DNA of 11,200 nucleotides, from the NCBI GenBank assembly GCA_900548145.1, contig URJB01000060.1, positions 1-11,200 of the forward strand, read 5' to 3'. The notes under the pieces were generated by a model. That model was not told where the DNA came from and did not search any database. It worked only from the letters and a program-made list of their open reading frames with translations. Position numbers and translations under genes: made by a program. Each line of letters starts with the position of its first letter. Within the stretch, counting starts at the first letter, position 1. Below are positions 5,689-11,200 of this stretch, in pieces. This DNA is from an uncultured Eubacteriales bacterium (GTDB lineage: Bacteria; Bacillota; Clostridia; Christensenellales; Aristaeellaceae).

Positions 5689-7626
5689 ATGACAGATGGA
5701 TGGTATTTTGCCTCGCTGCTGGGCTGGGCGCTGGCGTGGATGGCGCTGGTGCGCCCGCTGAGGCTGGGCCAGGCGCTGCTGTGCGCCATATGCGGGATGC
5801 TGCTGACGGCCTATCTCGGCGTGATCGTGCTGCCGCTGCGGCAGGTGACGGCCTATTTTCTCATGGCGGGCGGTCTGGCCGCGCTGGCGGCAGGGCTGGT
5901 GCTGCTCCTGCTGGACAAGCGGCAGCTTCGGCAGCGGGTGCTGCGGCCTTCCCTGCTGATCTGGCTGCTTTTGTGCGCCGGGTGTTTCCTTGCGCTGAAG
6001 GACGTGCTGATCACCGATCATGACTCCTATTCCTACTGGATGCGCATCGTCCGGGAGCTGTACACCGACAGGCGTTTCCCCATCCACATGGATACCAACA
6101 TGAGCCACACCGACTATTTCCCCATGCTGGCGGCGCTGCAATACTGTGTGGTGCAGGTCTTCGGCTGGCAGGACGCGGGGCTTCTGATGGTGATTGCATC
6201 GGCGATTCTGGCCGCCTGTATGGCGATGGGCGACCTGCTGGAAGGCACATGGCTCCCGGCACTGACCGGGGCCGTGCTGGCCTATCTGTTCTCGGCCTTT
6301 GGGCTGACCGTCTTTTCCACCCGGGGTGACGGACCCATGGCGGCGCTGCTGACGGCGGGGCTCCTGTGCCTGTTCTTCCGCCGGGATGACCGGCCCGCCT
6401 CGTGGCTGCCCTCCCTGTGCGCCGCGGCGGTGTTGACCGGCATGAAGATCTATTCCGGCCTGTTGTTCGCGCTGGTCATCGGCGCGTCCATGCTGTTTTC
6501 CATCCCCGGCGTGAAAAGATCCGGCCAGCCCGTCCGGGCGCTGCGCTGGATGAGCTGGCTTGCGGTGCTCCTGCCGGTCATTGTGCATTTCTCGTGGTCG
6601 ATCTTGTATCACTATCATTCCCAGCTGGCCTATGAACAGGCGGAGCTGGCGAAAGCCGCCTACGGGCTGACCCCTGCCGTTTCCAGTGTCAGTGCGCCCT
6701 CCCTCGCCAGTCTGCTGGGCGGCAATCCCCGCACCGGCGAATTGATGGGTTCCCTGGGCAGCGGGCTTTGGGTGCGGCTGCAGCCGTTGGTCGCCCAATT
6801 CGGCGATTCCCTCTGGCACAGCGCTTATCCGTGGCTGCTGGCGGGCGTGGGGCTGGCGATCGTGCTGGCGGCATTCCAGCCCAAGGCCCAGCGTCGGCGA
6901 ACGCTGGGCGCGCTGCTGGCCATGGCCGTAGCCGCGGTGTGCTACACCGTTGGGCTGATTGCTGGTTTCGTGGTGCAGGAGGAAATCGCCGCCGTGGCGC
7001 TGAACTACATGAACACCGCGTTCACCCCGGTACTGCTGTTCTTCGTGTTTCTGCTGATCCGCCTGCTGGCGGGGCAGGACGAGGCCTGGCGTTTCCCGGC
7101 GAAGCTGCCCGCCCATTGGCCGGTAGCGGCGATCCTGCCCCTGATGCTGCTGATCCAGCCGCCGGAGGCCTTCGCCGCCCAGTTGCCTGTCCAGAACGAC
7201 GAAGGCTTCCTTCGCCCCTTTGCCATCGAATACTACGAAGACGAGCTGGACTCCTTTCCCTTTGAGGAATACGCCAATCGTCACGCCCTGCTGATCGACT
7301 GCAGCTATGCATCCGCGGAGATCAAAAGCAGCAGCGGCAAGACCCACGCCTATCAATATTTTGCCCTGCCCATGCGGATGCACATCGTCCAGTATCCCGT
7401 GGAGGATTACGACCGTCTGGGCGAGCTGACCGCCGACAACATTTACCGGCTGCTGCGGGAAAACCGCTGCGACTTCCTGTTCCTGCGCATCGACGACTAC
7501 CTGTACTGGGAGCAGATCGACGAGGCGCTGGGCTTGGAGGAACAGTGCGGCTGGCCGGAACCCGTGGGTGTATACGCCGTCTCCTACGATGGGGATGAGA
7601 TCACCTTTTCTTCCTTCGACGAATAA
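5689..7626 (+). CDS. Polytopic membrane protein, putative GT-C-type glycosyltransferase
   Basis: 645 residues. Roughly a dozen hydrophobic segments are visible, at about 6-23, 29-50, 54-75, 88-106, 164-182, 189-209, 216-230, 240-271, 286-307, 382-396, 406-429, 443-461 and 478-490. A soluble C-terminal region follows (about 500-645). The first large external loop begins LITDHDSYSYW (107-117) and continues with an MDTNMSHTDYFP stretch (134-145). An acidic Asp-containing motif after the early helices is characteristic of GT-C glycosyltransferases that use lipid-linked sugars, so a role in transferring sugars to cell-envelope material is inferred, not proven. The start at 5689 follows GAAGGGAACGGA (5672-5683); another ATG at 5684 is out of frame. 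The gene is intact and ends just before a bidirectional terminator. Alternative identity: a membrane protein of unknown function with a GT-C-like topology. Confidence 0.75.
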   Translation: MTDGWYFASLLGWALAWMALVRPLRLGQALLCAICGMLLTAYLGVIVLPLRQVTAYFLMAGGLAALAAGLVLLLLDKRQLRQRVLRPSLLIWLLLCAGCFLALKDVLITDHDSYSYWMRIVRELYTDRRFPIHMDTNMSHTDYFPMLAALQYCVVQVFGWQDAGLLMVIASAILAACMAMGDLLEGTWLPALTGAVLAYLFSAFGLTVFSTRGDGPMAALLTAGLLCLFFRRDDRPASWLPSLCAAAVLTGMKIYSGLLFALVIGASMLFSIPGVKRSGQPVRALRWMSWLAVLLPVIVHFSWSILYHYHSQLAYEQAELAKAAYGLTPAVSSVSAPSLASLLGGNPRTGELMGSLGSGLWVRLQPLVAQFGDSLWHSAYPWLLAGVGLAIVLAAFQPKAQRRRTLGALLAMAVAAVCYTVGLIAGFVVQEEIAAVALNYMNTAFTPVLLFFVFLLIRLLAGQDEAWRFPAKLPAHWPVAAILPLMLLIQPPEAFAAQLPVQNDEGFLRPFAIEYYEDELDSFPFEEYANRHALLIDCSYASAEIKSSSGKTHAYQYFALPMRMHIVQYPVEDYDRLGELTADNIYRLLRENRCDFLFLRIDDYLYWEQIDEALGLEEQCGWPEPVGVYAVSYDGDEITFSSFDE

Positions 7627-7632
7627 AGACAA

Positions 7633-7679
7633 AAAACGAGGGACTGCTTCTCCGTTTCAGGAAAGCAGTCCCTCGTTTT
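7633..7679. terminator. Bidirectional terminator between convergent genes
   Basis: AAAACGAGGGACTGCTT (7633-7649) and AAGCAGTCCCTCGTTTT (7663-7679) form a perfect 17-bp stem. The loop adds three more pairs (TCC 7651-7653 with GGA 7660-7662). The A-run on the left and T-run on the right let it act on both strands, ending the membrane-protein transcript (stop at 7626) and the pyrH-argS-methyltransferase transcript (stop at 7684). Its GGGACTGC/GCAGTCCC core is the same as in the terminator at 5630-5658. Confidence 0.9.
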
Positions 7680-7683
7680 GGCT

Positions 7684-8460
7684 TTACCGATTCATCAGAT
7701 CATACATCATGACCGCCGCGGCGATACCCGCGTTCAGACTTTCCGCACCGCCCCGCATGGGCAGCTTATAGCGGAAGCTGCACTGGGCGAGAATTTCCTC
7801 CGTCAGCCCCGCGCCTTCGTTGCCGATAAGCACACAGAGCTTGTCCGGGCGGGTACCCCGCTGATAGAAGGGCTGGCCGCGCAGCTCCGCGCCGATGACG
7901 GCCCATCCGTTCGTCCGCAGCCAGCGGGCCGCCTCCGCGCTGTTTTCCACAAAGGTCATGGGCACCCGGAACAGGCTCCCCATGGTGGCCCGCATGGTTT
8001 TGGGCGAGAAGGGATCGGCGCAGCCCGGGGTCAGGATGCAGCCGTCAAAGCCCGCCGCGTCCAGCGTCCGCAGGATGGTACCCACGTTGCCGGGGTCCTG
8101 CACGTTTTCCATCAGGAGCAGCTTTTGTCCCTGCCGTTCCAGCGGACAGGGTTTCGGCAGACCGCAGACGGCGGCGATTCCCTGCGGCGTTTTCACCTGC
8201 GAAATGGTTTCCAGCACCGCAGCGCTCACTTCGTAGACCGCGCATTCCGTCTGCCGGGCCAGCGCCAGCAACGGGGCGAACCGCTCCTGCTGGCCGTCCT
8301 CCACAAACAGGGCGGAGACCTTTTCCGGGCAGACCCGCAGGGCTTCGCCGGTCATGTGCTCGCCGTCGCAGAGGAACGCGTCCTGCTCCCGGCGGCCTTT
8401 GGCGGTCAGCAGCGCCTTGGCGGACTGCACCACCGGATTTTTCGTACTGGTCAGCAGCAT
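7684..8460 (-). CDS. TrmH/SpoU-family RNA 2'-O-ribose methyltransferase
   Basis: 258 residues, normal for two-domain members. It transfers a methyl group from S-adenosylmethionine to a ribose 2'-OH in rRNA or tRNA. An N-terminal substrate-binding domain (about 1-100) is followed by the trefoil-knot SPOUT domain with all three family motifs: NVQDPGNVGTILRT (119-132), LIGNEGAGL (211-219) and LPMRGGAESLNAGIAAA (233-249). The target nucleotide cannot be fixed from sequence. The architecture is like RlmB and its Gram-positive YsgA-like relatives, so a 23S rRNA target is plausible. It starts one base after the argS stop codon, and its ribosome binding site (GGAG, about 10 nt upstream) lies inside the end of argS, indicating translational coupling. 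It is the last gene of the operon. Confidence 0.93.
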   Translation of the reverse strand: MLLTSTKNPVVQSAKALLTAKGRREQDAFLCDGEHMTGEALRVCPEKVSALFVEDGQQERFAPLLALARQTECAVYEVSAAVLETISQVKTPQGIAAVCGLPKPCPLERQGQKLLLMENVQDPGNVGTILRTLDAAGFDGCILTPGCADPFSPKTMRATMGSLFRVPMTFVENSAEAARWLRTNGWAVIGAELRGQPFYQRGTRPDKLCVLIGNEGAGLTEEILAQCSFRYKLPMRGGAESLNAGIAAAVMMYDLMNR

Positions 8461-8461
8461 T

Positions 8462-10186
8462 TTACATCCGCTCCGGCGCTTCGATTCCGATCAGATACAG
8501 ACCGGTCTTAATGGTATCCTTCACCGCTTTGGTCAGGCGGATGCGGGCCTCCCGCACGGGGGCCTCGTCCACGATGATGCGGTTTTCATAGTAGAACTTG
8601 TTGTAGGCCTTGCACAGCTCGGTAACGGCCCGGGTGATGATGCTGGGCTCGTAACGGTTGGCGGCCTCCCGCACCGTCTCGGGGAAGCGGCTCAGCTGGC
8701 GCAGCAGCTCCTGTGCATAGTCGTCGGACAGGGCGCTGTAGTCCGGCTCGGCAGGTTCCAGACCCTCAGCCTTCCGCAGCGCGCTGCAGCAGCGGGCGTG
8801 GGTGTACTGCACGTAGGGGCCGGTCTCGCCGTCGAAGCTCAGCACCCGATCCCAGCTGAAGTCGATATCCTTGATGCGGCTGTTCTGCAGGTCAGCATAG
8901 ACCACTGCGCCCACGCCCACCTGCCGGGCCACTTCGTCCTTGTTTTCCAGATTGGGGCTCTTTTCCTCGATAATGGCCCGGGCCTTCTCGATGGCCATGT
9001 TGAGCACGTCCTCCAAAAAGAGCACATGTCCCTTCCGGGTGGACAGGCTCTGGCCCTCATAGGAAATCATGCCGAAGGCCACGTGAACCAAATCCTTATA
9101 CCACGGATAGCCCATCTTTTCGATGACCTTGAACCACTGGCGGAAGTGGAGATCCTGCTGATAGGCTACCACGTACAGGCACTTATCGAAATCATAGGTC
9201 TCCTTACGGTACAGGGCGGCGGCGATATCGCGGGTAGCGTAGATCGTGGTGCCGTCCTTTTTCAGGATCAGGCAGGGGGGCATTCCGCTCTTTTCCTCGT
9301 CCAAGTCTACCACGGAAGCGCCGTCGGAAATGGTCAGCAGATTCTTCTCCCGCAGCTCCTCCACCACGCGGTCGGTCTTGTCCACGTAGAAGCTCTCGCC
9401 GTTGTAGCTGTCGAACTGCACGCCCAGCAGGTCGTAAACGGGCTTGGCGTCCCGCAGGGTCAGCTCCTTGAACCAGTTGAACAGTTCCAGCGCCTCCGCG
9501 TTGCCGTCCTCGATGGCCTTGAACCAGCGGCGTCCCTCGTCTTCCAGCTCGGGGTGCTGCTCCGCTTCCTCATGGAATTTCACATACAGGCGGGTCAGCT
9601 CTGGCACGCCCTTGGCTTCCACCTCTTCCCGGCTGCCCCAGGTCTTGTAGGCATAAATCAGCTTGCCGAACTGGGTTCCCCAGTCGCCCAAATGGTTGAT
9701 GCTGACCGTCTTATAGCCGAGGAAGCGGTAGATACGTGCCAGACTGTGGCCCAGCATGGTGGTGCTCAGATGGCCGATATGGAACCGCTTGGCGATATTG
9801 ATGGAGGAATAGTCCAGGCAGATGGTCTTTCCCGCGCCTTCCTGCCCCGCGCCGTAGTTTTCCCCGGCGGACAGTACAGTTTCCAGCGTTTCCCGGGCGA
9901 AATTATCCCGGTTGAGGAAAAAATTCAGGTAGCCGCCCTGCTGCTTGGCTTCGCACAGGCGCCCGGCGGAAATGGCTCCCGCCAGATTTCCGGCGATCTG
10001 GGGCGGGCCCATGTGCAGGGCGCGGCTCAGTTTAAAGCAGGGGAAGGCGTAATCGCCCATTTCTTTTTGCGGGGGAATTTCCAACATGTCGGCGATCGCA
10101 GACGCATCCGGCAGGCCGTCCACCCCGGGGTAACAGGCCTCGATGGCCTCGGTGATCACATTAGCAAGGCTTTGCTTGGTGTCCAT
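8462..10186 (-). CDS. argS: Arginyl-tRNA synthetase
   Basis: 574 residues, full length for a bacterial class I ArgRS. It charges tRNA-Arg with arginine using ATP. An N-terminal additional domain (about 1-110) precedes the Rossmann catalytic core with FHIGHLS (135-141) and NHLGDWGTQFGKLI (164-177). The KMSKS-like loop reads LSTRKG (381-386), the lysine-poor variant typical of ArgRS. The conserved FDGETGPYVQYTHAR stretch (451-465) opens the helical anticodon-binding domain, which ends with the family-typical C-terminus GLYLIGIEAPERM. The start at 10186 has AAGGAG (10201-10196) 9 nt upstream. It is the middle gene of pyrH-argS-methyltransferase: pyrH ends 27 nt upstream and the next gene begins 1 nt after its stop. 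No defect is seen in key motifs. Confidence 0.98.
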   Translation of the reverse strand: MDTKQSLANVITEAIEACYPGVDGLPDASAIADMLEIPPQKEMGDYAFPCFKLSRALHMGPPQIAGNLAGAISAGRLCEAKQQGGYLNFFLNRDNFARETLETVLSAGENYGAGQEGAGKTICLDYSSINIAKRFHIGHLSTTMLGHSLARIYRFLGYKTVSINHLGDWGTQFGKLIYAYKTWGSREEVEAKGVPELTRLYVKFHEEAEQHPELEDEGRRWFKAIEDGNAEALELFNWFKELTLRDAKPVYDLLGVQFDSYNGESFYVDKTDRVVEELREKNLLTISDGASVVDLDEEKSGMPPCLILKKDGTTIYATRDIAAALYRKETYDFDKCLYVVAYQQDLHFRQWFKVIEKMGYPWYKDLVHVAFGMISYEGQSLSTRKGHVLFLEDVLNMAIEKARAIIEEKSPNLENKDEVARQVGVGAVVYADLQNSRIKDIDFSWDRVLSFDGETGPYVQYTHARCCSALRKAEGLEPAEPDYSALSDDYAQELLRQLSRFPETVREAANRYEPSIITRAVTELCKAYNKFYYENRIIVDEAPVREARIRLTKAVKDTIKTGLYLIGIEAPERM

Positions 10187-10213
10187 TCTTCGTTTCTCCT
10201 TTTTCTTTCGGGG

Positions 10214-10924
10214 TCAGGGATGCAGCACCGTGCCCATGGGGTCGCCCTCCAGCACCCGCAGAATATTGGTGGGAGGCTCCAACCCGAACACGCGCACCTG
10301 CGGCACATGATTATCCCGCAGCAGGATGAACGCGGTCGCGTCCATCACCTTCAGGCCCCGTTCGGCGGCTTCGCCATAGGAAATATCGGAAATCAGGGTG
10401 GCGCTGGGGTCTACGTGAGGGTCGGCGGTATACACGCCATCGATATTCTTGGCCATGAGCACCGCGTCGCATTCCAGTTCGATGGCGCGCAGGGCCACGC
10501 AGGTATCGGTGGTGAAGCAGGGGTTTCCAATGCCGCAGCTCAGCAACAGAATCTGCCCCTGCCGGAGCCTTTCCATCGCTGCCACGGTATGATAGGTCTC
10601 GGCGATGCGGGGCATTTCCAGCGCGCTCATCACCGTGGCCCTTGCGCCCAGATGCTCCAGCGTATCCCGCATATACAGGCAGTTCTGCAGCGTCCCCAGC
10701 ATTCCCATCTGGTCGGCGGCCACCGTGCCCATCCGCATGGCCGCGCCCCGGCGGCCGCGCCACACGTTGCCGCCGCCGATGACCACGGCCAGCTCCACGC
10801 CGGTTTTCTGCACGTCGATGAGCATCCGCGCGGCCTCTTCAAATTTTTCATGGCAGAATCCATGTCCGTCCACGCCCAGCGCTTCGCCGCTCAACTTCAA
10901 AATGACCCGATGATAAGTCGCCAT
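10214..10924 (-). CDS. pyrH: UMP kinase
   Basis: 236 residues, the usual size. This amino-acid-kinase-family enzyme phosphorylates UMP to UDP, a step in pyrimidine nucleotide synthesis. It normally forms hexamers in the cytosol. Motifs seen are LKLSGEAL (9-16), VVIGGGNVWRGR (47-58), ADQMGMLGT (70-78), GIGNPCFTTDT (131-141) and MAKNIDGVYTADP (157-169), with the late VMDATAF segment (193-199). The start at 10924 is chosen because AAGGGGG (10938-10932) lies 7 nt upstream and homologues begin at this point. The frame stays open 49 codons further back, but that part is translated hairpin DNA. It heads an operon with argS and an RNA methyltransferase. The more common bacterial neighbours tsf and frr are not in view: frr is not downstream, and the upstream side is cut off by the window end. 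Confidence 0.97.
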   Translation of the reverse strand: MATYHRVILKLSGEALGVDGHGFCHEKFEEAARMLIDVQKTGVELAVVIGGGNVWRGRRGAAMRMGTVAADQMGMLGTLQNCLYMRDTLEHLGARATVMSALEMPRIAETYHTVAAMERLRQGQILLLSCGIGNPCFTTDTCVALRAIELECDAVLMAKNIDGVYTADPHVDPSATLISDISYGEAAERGLKVMDATAFILLRDNHVPQVRVFGLEPPTNILRVLEGDPMGTVLHP

Positions 10925-10956
10925 TTTGTTTCCCCCTTCTTCGCATATCCTGTGCC

Positions 10957-11037
10957 AAAGAAAAGGGCCGCTGCAGGAAGAACGGAGGGAGCGGGGCCAA
11001 AGCCCCTCAAGTTCCTCGTTTTCGTGCAACGGCCCTT
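10957..11037 (-). terminator. Long hairpin upstream of pyrH, candidate terminator or attenuator
   Basis: AAGGGCCGCTGCA (10963-10975) and TGCAACGGCCCTT (11025-11037) form a 13-bp stem with one G-U pair. The roughly 50-nt interior contains a nested GGGGC/GCCCC hairpin (10993-10997 with 11002-11006). Read on the minus strand, the stem is followed by TTTTCTTT down to 10957, as in an intrinsic terminator, about 33 nt before the pyrH start. It may end the transcript of the gene beyond the window, or attenuate pyrH. No good promoter was found between it and pyrH. Confidence 0.5.
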
Positions 11038-11058
11038 CAGGGGGCGCTGCCCCCTGAA
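11036..11058. repeat. G/C-rich palindrome, copy 1 of an intergenic repeat
   Basis: TTCAGGGGGC (11036-11045) and GCCCCCTGAA (11049-11058) form a 10-bp stem around GCT. The 17 nt GGGGCGCTGCCCCCTGA (11041-11057) recur exactly at 11176-11192. No U run follows on either strand, so it does not look like a terminator. Confidence 0.7.
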
Positions 11059-11066
11059 AACCCCCG

Positions 11067-11088
11067 CTCAAGGGTTATAACCCTTGAG
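11067..11088. repeat. Perfect 22-bp palindrome
   Basis: CTCAAGGGTTA followed directly by TAACCCTTGAG is a perfect 22-bp dyad with no spacer. Such symmetry fits a DNA-binding dimer site or part of a palindromic intergenic repeat together with the adjoining G/C palindrome. Confidence 0.7.
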
Positions 11089-11098
11089 AATCCCATCG

Positions 11099-11120
11099 CT
11101 GACCGCACAGGTGCGGTCAG
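11099..11120. repeat. Perfect inverted repeat CTGACCGCAC/GTGCGGTCAG
   Basis: Two 10-bp arms (11099-11108 and 11111-11120) are separated by AG. With only 2 nt between arms it is more likely a dyad in DNA, or a cruciform-prone repeat, than an RNA hairpin with the full stem. No T run follows. Confidence 0.65.
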
Positions 11121-11175
11121 GTTGCTGGACGCTAGGGTCTGCATTTACCTTGCGGCAAATATTATTGGTTCTTTT

Positions 11176-11200
11176 GGGGCGCTGCCCCCTGACCCCCCAC
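11176..11200. repeat. Copy 2 of the G/C palindromic repeat, cut by the window end
   Basis: The 17 nt at 11176-11192 are identical to 11041-11057. The flanks differ: copy 1 is followed by AAAACCCCC, copy 2 by CCCCCCAC. The remainder of the element lies beyond the window, so its extent cannot be judged. Confidence 0.6.

Noticed and set aside
5665..7632. A 655-codon minus-strand open frame covering the whole membrane-protein gene
   Set aside because: It has the same in-register antisense geometry. Its product is rich in Gln, His, Arg and Gly with no domain, while the plus strand encodes clear membrane helices preceded by a ribosome binding site.
10925..11071. A 49-codon N-terminal extension of pyrH
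   Set aside because: It translates the hairpin and repeat DNA. The strong ribosome binding site and the family's usual N-terminus both place the start at 10924.
8354..11080. A 908-codon plus-strand open frame opposite pyrH, argS and part of the methyltransferase gene
   Set aside because: Opposite argS and pyrH it is in exact codon register, so it stays open because those genes avoid TTA, CTA and TCA codons. The translation is low-complexity His/Gly/Gln/Ala-rich text with no motif, and all three minus-strand genes are certain.
11036..11200. CRISPR array
   Set aside because: There are only two copies of a 17-nt palindromic core, 135 nt apart, with no regular spacers and no cas genes.

Overview
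The window looks like chromosomal DNA of a low-oxygen Bacillota lineage, most likely an uncultured Clostridia-type gut bacterium. This is inferred from strong AGGAGG-type ribosome binding sites, GC-rich third codon positions, LL-diaminopimelate aminotransferase (DapL) used for lysine/peptidoglycan synthesis, and a Cys-rich repeat surface protein of a kind common in that group. No phage, IS element, CRISPR array, rRNA or tRNA was recognised.

Layout. Bases 1-384 hold no long gene. They contain a hairpin-rich segment, a UUCG-loop terminator (155-184), a good sigma-A promoter (222-250) and a possible 34-codon leader ORF whose stop overlaps the start of a secreted Cys/His-rich repeat protein (385-1674, +). 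A 13-bp inverted repeat (1704-1776) separates that gene from the convergent dapF-dapL pair (3900-1794, -), which carries out the last two steps to meso-diaminopimelate. A divergent promoter region (3901-4126) then serves dapF on one side and an exported, Cys-free acidic protein of unknown function (4127-5614, +) on the other. A strong terminator (5630-5658) lies just before a 645-residue polytopic membrane protein (5689-7626, +) that resembles GT-C-type glycosyltransferases. A 17-bp-stem bidirectional terminator (7633-7679) separates it from a minus-strand housekeeping operon: pyrH (UMP kinase), argS (arginyl-tRNA synthetase) and a TrmH/SpoU-family rRNA/tRNA methyltransferase. These three genes are separated by 27 nt and 1 nt.

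Bases 10925-11200, upstream of pyrH, are full of perfect palindromes. One long hairpin is followed by a U-rich tract in the pyrH direction and looks like a terminator or attenuator. A 17-nt G/C palindromic core occurs twice and is probably a genome-wide intergenic repeat.

Most of the window is ordinary core metabolism and translation. The less ordinary parts are the repeat protein with one decayed repeat, the two uncharacterised envelope genes (4127-7626) flanked by terminators with a shared core, and the palindrome cluster before pyrH. I did not find convincing evidence of a new multi-gene system.
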